This document shows, in pieces, positions 44,747 to 53,362 of a stretch of DNA of 64,000 nt. The stretch is taken from assembly GCF_028069655.1 (NCBI RefSeq), contig NZ_JAMCOS010000001.1, positions 1,022,001 to 1,086,000 on the forward strand. The letters run 5' to 3'. The position numbers were made by a program, and so were the translations under genes. Under the pieces are notes generated by a model that worked only from the letters and a program-made list of their open reading frames with translations, was not told where the DNA came from and searched no databases. The DNA is from Acidovorax sp. NCPPB 4044. Its GTDB lineage: Bacteria; Pseudomonadota; Gammaproteobacteria; Burkholderiales; Burkholderiaceae_C. Within the stretch, counting starts at the first letter, position 1; each line of letters begins with the position of its first letter.

Positions 44747-44766
44747 CATAATTACAGGAAATTATG
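44747..44766. promoter_or_regulatory. Candidate operator upstream of the GntR gene
   Basis: CATAATT (44747-44753) and AATTATG (44760-44766) form a perfect seven-base inverted repeat around ACAGGA, 72 bases before the GntR start. An AT-rich palindrome here fits autoregulation by the FadR-type regulator of the malonate cluster. Confidence 0.5.
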
Positions 44767-44838
44767 CAATGCCGAAGGTCTTCGTGGCCTGCATCGCTTC
44801 CCTCCCCCGTGATTCGCAGAAAGGCAGGCCGGCCCCTC

Positions 44839-45507
44839 ATGCGCGTTTCCACTGTTTCGCTGCACGCCAATGTGGCCGAGCGCCTGCGCGAATCGATCTT
44901 CGCGGGCGAATGGGCGCCTGGCAGCCTGCTCGACGAGACGGCGCTGTGCGAGCGGCTCGCGATCTCGCGCACGCCGCTGCGCGAGGCGCTCAAGGTGCTG
45001 GTGGCCGAGGGCCTGCTGCGCCATGAGCCGCGCCGCGGCTGCTTCGTGGCCGAGGTGACCGAGCGCGACCTCGACGACATCTTCCCCGTGATCGCGCTGC
45101 TCGAAGGCCGCGCCGCGCATGAGGCGACCGAACGCGCCGGCATGGCCGACGTGGCCGCGCTGGAAGTGCTCCACCAGCGCCTGCGCGAGCACGCCGCGGC
45201 CGGCCGCATCGCCGAGTACTACGCCGCCAACCACGCCATCCACGAGGCTTTCATCGTGCTGGCCGACAACCGCTGGCTGGCCCAGGCGATCGGCGATCTG
45301 CGCAAGATCCTGCGGCTCGCGCGGCTGCAGCAGCTGCACAAGCCGGGCCGCCTGCAGCAGAGCCTGGCCGAGCACATGGCCGTGTTCGCGGCGCTCCAGC
45401 GCGGCGACGCCGAGGCCGCCGAGCAGGCCATGCGCTCCCACCTTCTGGCGCAGCGCGTGGCGCTGCGCGACATCGCCCGCCACCAACACTCCAGGATCGC
45501 CCCATGA
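44839..45507 (+). CDS. GntR/FadR-family regulator of malonate genes
   Basis: A 222-residue regulator with an N-terminal winged helix (ETALCERLAISRTPLREALKVL) and a C-terminal all-helical FCD domain with likely metal-binding histidines (ANHAIHEAF, SLAEHMAVFAAL, AMRSHLL). I chose the ATG at 44839 (MRVSTVSLHANVAERLRESI). Its end overlaps malonyl-CoA decarboxylase by four bases, so it is the first gene of that operon and its likely controller (MatR-like). Confidence 0.9.
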   Translation: MRVSTVSLHANVAERLRESIFAGEWAPGSLLDETALCERLAISRTPLREALKVLVAEGLLRHEPRRGCFVAEVTERDLDDIFPVIALLEGRAAHEATERAGMADVAALEVLHQRLREHAAAGRIAEYYAANHAIHEAFIVLADNRWLAQAIGDLRKILRLARLQQLHKPGRLQQSLAEHMAVFAALQRGDAEAAEQAMRSHLLAQRVALRDIARHQHSRIAP

Positions 45508-46994
45508 ATGCCGCTTCCGAATGGATCACGCGCAGCGTCTCGCGACTGCGCCCTGCCGACACGCAGAACCTCGATGCCGCGGGCGATCCCGGCGGCGGGG
45601 CCAAGCCCGCGGCCCCGGCGGGCGCCACCGTCGTGTCCAAGCCGGCCCCGCCGCGCTCCACGCACGAGCGGCTGGCCGCCACGCTGCGGCGCGGCAAGGA
45701 GGCCCTGTCGCCCCGCGCGCTGCGGCGCCTGCTGGCCGATCTGCAGGAAGTGGCGGCCACCCAGGTGAGCGAGGTCGAGGGCGGCCGCCGCGCCGAGGCC
45801 GTGGCAGCCTGGTATGCCGGTGCCGAGCCGGAAGAGCGCCGCGACATGTGGCTGCTCATGTGCGAGCAGTTCGCGCCCGACGCCACGCGCTTCAAGTCGG
45901 CCCAGAAACGCTACGAGGCGGCGGCCGGCACGGCCGACGAAGCCCATGCCGAAGTGCACCTGCGGCGCGCGCTGTCCTCGCCGCGCACGCGGCTGCTGCA
46001 GCGCTTCGCGGTGTTCCCGCAGGGCATGCGCTTTCTCGTGGACATGCGGGCCGAGCTGCTGCCGCTGCTCAAGGGCGACAAGCGGCTGCTGCCGCTCGAC
46101 GCGGAACTGGAGCAGCTCTTTTCCACATGGTTCGACGTGGCCTTCCTGGATCTGCAGCGGCTGTCGTGGGATTCGCCCGCGTCGCTGCTGGAAAAGCTCA
46201 TCAAGTACGAGGCCGTGCACGACATCCGCAGCTGGTCGGACCTGAAGAACCGGGTGGGCAGCGACCGCCGCTGCTATGGCTTCTTCCATCCGCGCCTGCC
46301 GGGCGAGCCGCTCATCTTCGTGGAAGTGGCGCTCGTGAACGAGATCTCCGGCAGCATCACGCCGCTGCTCGACGAGAGCGCCGAGCCGCTGGACATCGAG
46401 CGCGCCAACACGGCCATCTTCTATTCGATCAGCAATACGCAGACGGGCCTGCGCGGCGTGAGCTTCGGCGATTCGCTCATCAAGCACGTCGCGGAGACGC
46501 TGTCCGCCGAGTTCCCGCGGCTGCGGACCTTCGCCACGCTCTCGCCCATACCGGGTTTTCGCGCATGGTTCGGCAAGCACTGCGCGGGCATGCTCGATGC
46601 CTTGGACGACAAGCGCCGCGCCGAACTCGGCCGTGCCGTGGGCTTCGAGCCCCCGCAGGCCGCGCACGTGCTGGCCGCCGCCGAGAAGGCGCTGGACCTG
46701 CCCGTGAAATCGCCGCTGCGCCAGTGGCTGCTGCAGTGCGCGGCACGCTACCTGGGCCGTGAGCTGCAGGAGGGCCGGCCGGTGGACGCGGTGGCGCGAT
46801 TCCACCTCGGCAACGGCGCGCGCGTGGAGCGGCTCAACTGGGCGGGCGACCCTTCCTCGAAAGGGCAGAAGCAGTCGTTCGGCCTCATGGTGAATTACCT
46901 CTACGACCTGAAGCGCATCGACAAGCACCGGGGCCTGCTGGCCCAGGGCCGCGTGCCGGTGTCGGGAGACATCGAGAGCCTGTGCCGCGATTGA
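45504..46994 (+). CDS. matA: Malonyl-CoA decarboxylase
   Basis: A 496-residue decarboxylase that converts malonyl-CoA to acetyl-CoA and CO2. The N-terminal helical domain includes RRLLADLQEVAA. The C-terminal GCN5-acetyltransferase-like domain has FFHPRLPGEPLIFVEVAL, TAIFYSISNTQTGLRGVSFG and the catalytic serine region TLSPIPGFRAWF, with ARFHLGNGARVERLNWAGD near the end. It starts with a coupled ATGA overlap behind GntR. With the synthetase downstream it lets the cell grow on malonate. Confidence 0.93.
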   Translation: MNAASEWITRSVSRLRPADTQNLDAAGDPGGGAKPAAPAGATVVSKPAPPRSTHERLAATLRRGKEALSPRALRRLLADLQEVAATQVSEVEGGRRAEAVAAWYAGAEPEERRDMWLLMCEQFAPDATRFKSAQKRYEAAAGTADEAHAEVHLRRALSSPRTRLLQRFAVFPQGMRFLVDMRAELLPLLKGDKRLLPLDAELEQLFSTWFDVAFLDLQRLSWDSPASLLEKLIKYEAVHDIRSWSDLKNRVGSDRRCYGFFHPRLPGEPLIFVEVALVNEISGSITPLLDESAEPLDIERANTAIFYSISNTQTGLRGVSFGDSLIKHVAETLSAEFPRLRTFATLSPIPGFRAWFGKHCAGMLDALDDKRRAELGRAVGFEPPQAAHVLAAAEKALDLPVKSPLRQWLLQCAARYLGRELQEGRPVDAVARFHLGNGARVERLNWAGDPSSKGQKQSFGLMVNYLYDLKRIDKHRGLLAQGRVPVSGDIESLCRD

Positions 46995-47173
46995 GCGGGG
47001 TAGCAGTAGCAGGCTGAAGCGCGGGAAGGGCGGCGCGCCCGGGACGGGTTCCCGGCGGCTGCGGGCCCGCGCACGGAGTTCGGAACCGGAAGAAAAAAGA
47101 GTGTCCCCGGCGGCGCGCTGCCCTGGCAGTGCGCAACGCCACTTCACCACAACGACGACAGGAGACAAGACCG

Positions 47174-48190
47174 ATGCCTTTCCACTTCGACAGCAGCCCC
47201 CCCGATGCGTTGCTGCGCCGGCGCTCCGTGCTGCACGGCGCCGCCGCCACGGGCCTGGCACTCGCCACCGGCCGCGCCTTCGCCAACGACCCGTGGCCGG
47301 CCAAGCCGGTGACGCTGGTGGTGCCGTTTCCGGCCGGCGGCGGCACCGATGCGTTCGCGCGGCCGTTCGCGGCGCAGTTCGCCAAATCCACCGGCAAGAC
47401 GCTGGTGATCGACAACCGCGGTGGCGCGGGCGGCACGGTGGGCGCGAGCTTCGCGGCGAAAGCCGCGCCCGACGGCTACACGCTCTTCATGGGCGGCACG
47501 CACCACGTGATCGCGCCCTCGATGTACCCGCGGCTGGACTACGACCTGGAGCGCGATTTCATCCCGCTCGCATTGCTGGCCAACGTGCCGCAGGTGCTGG
47601 TGGTGAACCCGCGCACCGTGCAGGCGCCCGCGTTCCCGCAGTTCCTCGACCACGTGCGCCGCAACCCGGCCAAGCTGAACTACGCCTCGGCCGGCTCCGG
47701 CACCTCGCACCACCTCGCGGGCGAGCTGTTCAAGCTGCAGACCAACACCTTCATCACGCACATCCCCTACCGCGGCGCGGGCCCCGCGCTGCAGGACCTC
47801 ATCGGCGGCAACGTGGACATGATGTTCGACGGCCTGGGTTCTTCGGCCGCGCACATCAAGGGCGGCCGCATCAAGGCGCTGATGGTCTCGGGAGCGCGCC
47901 GCAACCCGGCCTTCCCCGATGTGCCCTGCGCGGCGGAGGTGGGTCTGCCCGACTACACCGTGACCACGTGGTACGGCCTCTGGGCGCCCAAGGGCACCCC
48001 GCCGGAGATGCAGGCCCGCATCGTCGAGGAGGTGCGCCGCATCGGCGCGGCCGACGAGATCAAGGCGGTCTGGGCGAAGAACGGCGCCGACTACGGCGGG
48101 CTCACGCAGGCGCAGTTCGGCACCATGGTGGGCTCGGAGGTGAAACGCTGGGCGCAGGTGGTGAAGGCGTCTGGGGCGAAGCTGGAGTGA
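47174..48190 (+). CDS. Bug-family (TctC) solute-binding protein
   Basis: A 338-residue periplasmic binding protein of the Bug/TctC family, many of which bind carboxylates. A twin-arginine-like signal (LRRRSVLHGAAATG) ends near residue 37. The family segments KPVTLVVPFPAGGGTDAFAR, DNRGGAGGTVGA and SGTSHHLAGELF are clear. No TctA/TctB membrane genes are adjacent. The setting suggests malonate or a related dicarboxylate as ligand. Start ATG at 47174, behind GGAGA. Confidence 0.9.
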   Translation: MPFHFDSSPPDALLRRRSVLHGAAATGLALATGRAFANDPWPAKPVTLVVPFPAGGGTDAFARPFAAQFAKSTGKTLVIDNRGGAGGTVGASFAAKAAPDGYTLFMGGTHHVIAPSMYPRLDYDLERDFIPLALLANVPQVLVVNPRTVQAPAFPQFLDHVRRNPAKLNYASAGSGTSHHLAGELFKLQTNTFITHIPYRGAGPALQDLIGGNVDMMFDGLGSSAAHIKGGRIKALMVSGARRNPAFPDVPCAAEVGLPDYTVTTWYGLWAPKGTPPEMQARIVEEVRRIGAADEIKAVWAKNGADYGGLTQAQFGTMVGSEVKRWAQVVKASGAKLE

Positions 48191-48387
48191 CACCCCCTGA
48201 GGCGCTGCGCGCCTTCCACCCTCTCCTGCGGGAGGGGGACGCCGCCGGTGGCCCGGCGGAGCCGGTTCCACCGCGTCTGCTGGCCTGGCTTGCTCCGCGG
48301 CCATCGGACGGGTCGTGCTGTCGTGGCTTCACGCCGGGTCGGCATGGCAGTTGGGGATGATGGGTAGTGTTTTGAAAAGGACGTTGC

Positions 48388-49230
48388 ATGGCGGGGGGTG
48401 AGATCGGGGTGGCTTGGCCGGAGGGCGGGGGGGGCGGCATCGTGCGTGTCACGCTGCGGCATCCGGGGCGGCTCAATGCGATGTCGCGGGGGATGTGGCG
48501 GGATCTGCGCGCGGTGTTCCAGCGCATCCACGCGAGTCCGGCGGCGCGCTGCGTGCTGGTCGCGGGCGAGGGCGAGGCTTTCTGCGCGGGCGGCGACATT
48601 TCCGAATACCCGGGCTTCCGGTTCGACCCTGCCAGCCTGCGCGACTTCCACGAGAACGATGTCTGGGGCGGCCTGTCGGCGATGCTCGATTGCGACGTGC
48701 CCATCGTGGCGGCCATCCGCGGGGCGTGCATGGGGGCGGGCGTGGAGATCGCGGCCTGCTGCGACGTGCGCTTCGCTGCCGCGTCGGCGCGTTTCGGGGC
48801 ACCCATCGCGCGGCTGGGTTTTCCGATGGCCCCGCGCGAGGCCGCGCTGATCGCGCAGGCCGTGGGCGATGCGCTGGCGCGCCGCATGCTGCTGGAGGCC
48901 GCCACCGTCGGCGCCGAGGTGCTCGCGGCCCAGGGCTTCCTCGCGCAGGCGGTGCCGGACGACCAACTGGCCGATGCGGCCGCCGCCAGCGCAGCGCGCA
49001 TCGCGGCGCTGGCGCCGCAGGCCGCGCGCCTGAACAAGCAGACCCTGCGCGCCTGCCAGCGCATTCCAGTGCCTTTGGGCTCCCATGCCGCCGAATCCAT
49101 TGAAAAGTTTGCTATGAATAATGTAGCAATCCGGGCGGCGCCCGGGTTCGATCCGTACGGCTATGCCAGCAGCGCGGAGCACCGCGAGGGCATCGCCGCC
49201 TTTCTGGAGAAGCGGCCCCCGCGGTTCTGA
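48388..49230 (+). CDS. Enoyl-CoA hydratase/isomerase family protein
   Basis: A 280-residue crotonase-fold protein. Oxyanion-hole segments are visible in LVAGEGEAFCAGGDISEYP and AIRGACMGAGVEIAACCD, and the C-terminus HREGIAAFLEKRPPRF is typical. Its exact reaction in malonate use is unknown. Near residues 234-247 it contains a copy of the genomic repeat in frame (HAAESIEKFAMNNVA), making this surface segment unlike ordinary family members. It lies between the binding protein and malonyl-CoA synthetase genes. Confidence 0.88.
   Translation: MAGGEIGVAWPEGGGGGIVRVTLRHPGRLNAMSRGMWRDLRAVFQRIHASPAARCVLVAGEGEAFCAGGDISEYPGFRFDPASLRDFHENDVWGGLSAMLDCDVPIVAAIRGACMGAGVEIAACCDVRFAAASARFGAPIARLGFPMAPREAALIAQAVGDALARRMLLEAATVGAEVLAAQGFLAQAVPDDQLADAAAASAARIAALAPQAARLNKQTLRACQRIPVPLGSHAAESIEKFAMNNVAIRAAPGFDPYGYASSAEHREGIAAFLEKRPPRF
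49084..49130. repeat. 31-base repeat plus hairpin, copy C, inside a coding sequence
   Basis: ATGCCGCCGAATCCATT, then GAAAA, then GTTTGCTAT and a TTGCTA-TAGCAA type hairpin. It differs from copies A and B at a few positions and is translated in frame within the enoyl-CoA hydratase gene. Confidence 0.75.
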
Positions 49231-49282
49231 CGCGGCGCTGCCACCCCGGTCCCTTCCATTTCCCTTGCCTGACGATTCCGAT

Positions 49283-50899
49283 ATGTCCACCCAGCCTTCC
49301 CAAGCGCTCGCCCCGAACCCCGGCCCGGCCCCGGCGGAATCCGTGAACCTCTACAGCGCCCTGCGCGCGGCCTTTCCGGCCGACCTGGATGCCACGGCCG
49401 TGGAGGCCGCGGCGCCCGACGGCACGCCGCTGCACTACCGCTGGGCCGACCTGGAGCACGCCAGCGCGCGCATCGCCAACCTGCTGGCCTCGCTCCAGCT
49501 ACCCGAGGGCAGCCGCATCGCCGTGCAGGTGGAGAAGTCGGTCGAGGCCATGCTGCTCTACCTCGCCACGCTGCGCGCGGGCTTCGTGTTCCTGCCGCTC
49601 AACACGGCCTACCAGAGCGCCGAGATCGAATACTTCATCGGCAATGCCGAGCCGGCGGTGGTGGTGTGCACGCCGGCGAACTTCGGCTGGGTCTCCAAGA
49701 TCGCCTTCACGGCCGGCACCACGCACGTGTTCACGCTGGGCGACGACCGCACGGGCACGCTGCTCGAGCGCGCGGCGCACCACTCCAGCGTGCACCAGCC
49801 CGTGGAGCGCACGGCGGACGACCTGGCCGCCATCCTCTACACCAGCGGCACCACGGGCCGCAGCAAGGGCGCCATGCTCACGCACGGCAACCTGCTCTCG
49901 AACGCGCGGGTGCTCAAGGACTACTGGGGCTGGAAGCCGGGCGACGTGCTGATCCACGCGCTGCCCATCTTCCACGTGCACGGCCTGTTCGTGGCGATCC
50001 ACGGCGCGCTCATCAACGGCAGCCCGATGGTCTGGTTCGCGAAGTTCGACCCCAAGGCCGTGCTCGCGGCGATGCCGCGCGCCACCGTGTTCATGGGCGT
50101 GCCCACGCTCTACGTGCGGCTGCTGGCCGAGCCCGCGCTGAACCGCGAGACCACGGCCCGCATGCGCCTCTTCGTGGCCGGCTCCGCGCCGCTGCTGATC
50201 GAGACCTTCAAGGAATGGCAGGAGCGCACGGGCCACACCATCCTGGAGCGCTACGGCATGAGCGAGACCATCATGCTCACCTCCAACCCATACGCCGCGG
50301 ATGCGCGCCACGGCGGCCAGGACGAGCGCCGCGGCGGCACCGTCGGCTTCCCGCTCCCCGGCGTGGGCCTGCGCGTGGTGGACGATGCCGGCGAGGCCGT
50401 GCCCGCCGAGGAGATCGGCAACATCCAGGTGCAGGGCCCGAACGTGTTCCAGGGCTACTGGCGCATGCCCGAGAAGACCAAGGAGGAGTTCGCCACCGAC
50501 GCGCAGGGCGGCCGCTGGTTCAAGACCGGCGACGTGGGCCGCACCGATGCGCGCGGCTACGTGCACATCGTGGGGCGCAGCAAGGACCTCATCATCTCGG
50601 GCGGCTACAACGTCTACCCGGCCGAGGTGGAGGGCTACATCAACGACATGCCCGGCGTGGCGGAGAGCGCGCTGGTGGGCGTGCCGCATCCGGACTTCGG
50701 CGAGGTGGGCGTGGCGGTGGTGATCCCCAAGCCGGGTGCGCAGCTCGACGGCGACGCGATCGTCGCCGCGCTCAAGGCGCGGCTCGCCAACTTCAAGGTG
50801 CCCAAGCGCTGCTTCGTCACCACCGAGCTGCCGCGCAACACCATGGGCAAGGTGCAGAAGAACCTGCTGCGCGACCAGCACAAGGGGTTGTTCGGCTGA
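49283..50899 (+). CDS. matB: Malonyl-CoA synthetase (MatB-like acyl-CoA ligase)
   Basis: A 538-residue AMP-forming ligase that activates malonate with CoA. The adenylation core YTSGTTGRSKGAMLTHGN is intact, followed by ERYGMSETIMLTSNP, typical of MatB, GRSKDLIISGGYNVYPAEVE, and the catalytic lysine in NTMGKVQKNLL. The start is the ATG at 49283, behind a weak ribosome site; the frame runs 40 codons further upstream into the preceding gene. Paired with malonyl-CoA decarboxylase. Confidence 0.92.
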   Translation: MSTQPSQALAPNPGPAPAESVNLYSALRAAFPADLDATAVEAAAPDGTPLHYRWADLEHASARIANLLASLQLPEGSRIAVQVEKSVEAMLLYLATLRAGFVFLPLNTAYQSAEIEYFIGNAEPAVVVCTPANFGWVSKIAFTAGTTHVFTLGDDRTGTLLERAAHHSSVHQPVERTADDLAAILYTSGTTGRSKGAMLTHGNLLSNARVLKDYWGWKPGDVLIHALPIFHVHGLFVAIHGALINGSPMVWFAKFDPKAVLAAMPRATVFMGVPTLYVRLLAEPALNRETTARMRLFVAGSAPLLIETFKEWQERTGHTILERYGMSETIMLTSNPYAADARHGGQDERRGGTVGFPLPGVGLRVVDDAGEAVPAEEIGNIQVQGPNVFQGYWRMPEKTKEEFATDAQGGRWFKTGDVGRTDARGYVHIVGRSKDLIISGGYNVYPAEVEGYINDMPGVAESALVGVPHPDFGEVGVAVVIPKPGAQLDGDAIVAALKARLANFKVPKRCFVTTELPRNTMGKVQKNLLRDQHKGLFG

Positions 50900-50922
50900 G
50901 CCCTGGCGGGCCCTGCCTCCGG

Positions 50923-51891
50923 TCAGGCCGGCTCCCCGGTGCAGAAGATGCACGCCGCGGCCGCGTCGCTGCCCCCATGCGCCGTGCCGTGGCTGCAGCA
51001 ATGCTCCAGCCAGGCCGCCACGAGCTTGTAGACCGAGAGGTTGGTGCGGGCCGTGGGCGCGCAAAGGTAGTAGCCCAGCGGGCTTTCGAACCGCCGCCCG
51101 AGCGGCTCCACCAGTGAGCCGGCCTGCAGTTCATCCTCCACCAGGCAGGTGGGGACGATGCCCACGCCGAAGCCCGACACCGCGGCCCGGATGATGAGCG
51201 AATAGAGGTTGAAGCCCGGCCCGAAGCGGCTGCCGCTGGTGTCGCACTCGTGGGCCTCCATCCAGTCGTGCCAGGCGAGCGGCACCTCGATGTGCTGCAG
51301 CAGCGTGGCGTGCTGCAGGTCCTGCGGGGTGCGCAGCGGCAGCGCATCGCGCAGCTGCGGGCTGCAGACGATGCTGGTTTCCTTGCCGATCAGGTAGCGC
51401 GCGTTGGCACTGGGCCAGTTGCCGTACCCGTACTGGATGGCCGCGTCGAACTCGTGCGGCACCGCGAAATCGTGGGCGTGCTGGTAGCGCACGAAGTTCA
51501 GCGACACCTGCGGCAGCGTGCGCTTGAAGTGCCCCAGCCGGGGGAAGAGCCACTGCGCCGCGAAGGTGGGCGGCACCGAGAAGTTGAGCGCACCGCCGCT
51601 CCCGCCATACGACATGAGCTGCGCCGTGGCCGATTCCAGCGCCGCCATCGCCGGCCGCGTGGCGTTCAGGTAGGTGGCGCCCGCATCGGTGAGCTCCAGC
51701 CCGTTCGCCTTGCGGATGAAGAGCTTCTGGCCCAGGTAGTCCTCCAGCGATGCGATGTGGCGGCTGATGGCGCTCTGCGTCACGCACAGCTCGCGCGCAG
51801 CCATCGTGAACGCGAGGTGTTTTGCCGCGGAGTGGAAAGCGTTCAATTCGGAAATGGTGGGACAGAGGCGGCGCACAGGGGGTATGAGCAC
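50923..51891 (-). CDS. LysR-family transcriptional regulator (GcvA-like)
   Basis: A 322-residue LysR regulator of the GcvA-like subgroup. The helix-turn-helix is in LCVTQSAISRHIASLEDYLG, and the C-terminal effector domain begins near residue 90 (LNFSVPPTFAAQWLFPRL). It is convergent with matB and divergent from the amidohydrolase/Liv transporter operon with about 200 bases between, so it probably controls that operon. Confidence 0.9.
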   Translation of the reverse strand: MLIPPVRRLCPTISELNAFHSAAKHLAFTMAARELCVTQSAISRHIASLEDYLGQKLFIRKANGLELTDAGATYLNATRPAMAALESATAQLMSYGGSGGALNFSVPPTFAAQWLFPRLGHFKRTLPQVSLNFVRYQHAHDFAVPHEFDAAIQYGYGNWPSANARYLIGKETSIVCSPQLRDALPLRTPQDLQHATLLQHIEVPLAWHDWMEAHECDTSGSRFGPGFNLYSLIIRAAVSGFGVGIVPTCLVEDELQAGSLVEPLGRRFESPLGYYLCAPTARTNLSVYKLVAAWLEHCCSHGTAHGGSDAAAACIFCTGEPA

Positions 51892-52093
51892 AGGTCATGG
51901 GATGGTGAGATTTTAGGCATTGCGGCAGCACAGGATTGGCCCGATAAATGCACTCGATGACACCCGTAAGTCAGTTCCTCTCGCTCGGAAATGGTGGCGT
52001 GCACCGAATCCGGGCGGGGTTGCCCGCAGCGCCGCGCTGCAGCCAGCCCCATGAGTATTTGAGAACCGCCGCCCTGTTCCACCGACCTGCCGC

Positions 52094-53326
52094 ATGACCT
52101 CTTTGCTGATCGAAAACAGCCACGTCCTGGACGTGCACACGCTCACCCTGCGCCCCGGCCTTTCGGTCCTGGTGGAGGGCGGGCGCATCGCCGCCGTGGG
52201 CGCCGGACTGCAGGCGCCCGCAGGCGCCACGTCGATCGATGCGAAGGGCATGACCCTCATGCCCGGCCTGATCGATTGCCACGTGCACGTGGTGGCGTCG
52301 TCGTTCAACCTGGGCACGGTGGCGAAGATGCCGAACGTGTTCACCATGCTGCGCTCGCTGCCCATCATGCGGGGCATGCTCGACCGCGGCTTCACCTCGG
52401 TGCGCGATGCGGGCGGCGCCGACTGGTCGCTCGCCGAAGCGGTGCGCACGGGACTGGTGCAGGGCCCGCGCATCTTCCCCGCGGGCAAGGCGCTGTCGCA
52501 GACCGGCGGCCATGCGGACTTCCGCCAGCGCAACGACGACCTGGACGTGTGTTCGTGCGCCTACAAGCTGGGCAACATCGGCCGCGTGGTCGATGGCGTG
52601 GATGCCTGCCGCCTGGCGGTGCGCGAGGAAATCCTCAAGGGCGCGACGCAGATCAAGGTCATGGCCTCCGGCGGCGTGGCCTCGCCCAACGATCCGATCA
52701 ACAACCTGGGCTATTCCGAGGCCGAGCTGCGCGCCATCGTCGAGGAAGCCTCCAACGCCAACACCTACGTGATGGCGCATGCCTATACCCCGCGCGCCAT
52801 CGCCCGTGCGGTGCGCTGCGGCGTGCGCACCATCGAGCACGGCAACCTGGTCGATGCGCCCACGGCCGACCTGATGGCCGAGGCCGGCGCCTTCATGGTG
52901 CCCACGCTGATCACCTACGAGGGCCTGGCCACCGAGGGCGAGCGCTACGGCCTGCCGGCCGTCTCCATCGCCAAGATCGAATCGGTGCGCGGGCAGGGCC
53001 GGCAGGCCATCGAGATCCTGGCCAGGGCCGGCGTGAAGATGGGCCTGGGCAGCGACCTGCTGGCCGAGACCCACTACCTGCAGGCCGACGAACTGCGCCT
53101 GCGCGCCGACGTGCTGGGCAACGGACCGGTGCTGCAGCAGGCCACGCTGATCGGCGCCGAGATCCTGGGCCAGCAAGGGCAGATCGGCGAAGTCACGCCT
53201 GGCGCCATCGCCGATCTGCTGCTGGTGGACGGCAACCCGCTCACCGACATCGCCTGCCTGCTGAACCAGGGAGAGCGCATCCGCGCCATCGTCAAGGACG
53301 GCGCCTTCGTGAAAAACACGCTCTGA
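52094..53326 (+). CDS. Metal-dependent amidohydrolase (Xaa-Pro dipeptidase/prolidase-like)
   Basis: A 410-residue amidohydrolase-superfamily enzyme. The metal site is intact: DCHVHV near residue 62, the bridging lysine in IKVMASGGVASPND, histidines in MAHAYT and IEHGNLV, and the aspartate in GLGSDLLAE. The IKVMASGGV-SPND signature is shared with prolidase-like and Xaa-Arg carboxypeptidase-like members. The substrate is probably an amide or dipeptide brought in by the adjacent Liv-type transporter. First gene of a six-gene operon. Confidence 0.85.
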   Translation: MTSLLIENSHVLDVHTLTLRPGLSVLVEGGRIAAVGAGLQAPAGATSIDAKGMTLMPGLIDCHVHVVASSFNLGTVAKMPNVFTMLRSLPIMRGMLDRGFTSVRDAGGADWSLAEAVRTGLVQGPRIFPAGKALSQTGGHADFRQRNDDLDVCSCAYKLGNIGRVVDGVDACRLAVREEILKGATQIKVMASGGVASPNDPINNLGYSEAELRAIVEEASNANTYVMAHAYTPRAIARAVRCGVRTIEHGNLVDAPTADLMAEAGAFMVPTLITYEGLATEGERYGLPAVSIAKIESVRGQGRQAIEILARAGVKMGLGSDLLAETHYLQADELRLRADVLGNGPVLQQATLIGAEILGQQGQIGEVTPGAIADLLLVDGNPLTDIACLLNQGERIRAIVKDGAFVKNTL

Positions 53327-53362
53327 CATCCACCCCCAGACCCGATCCGACCGGAGACCACC

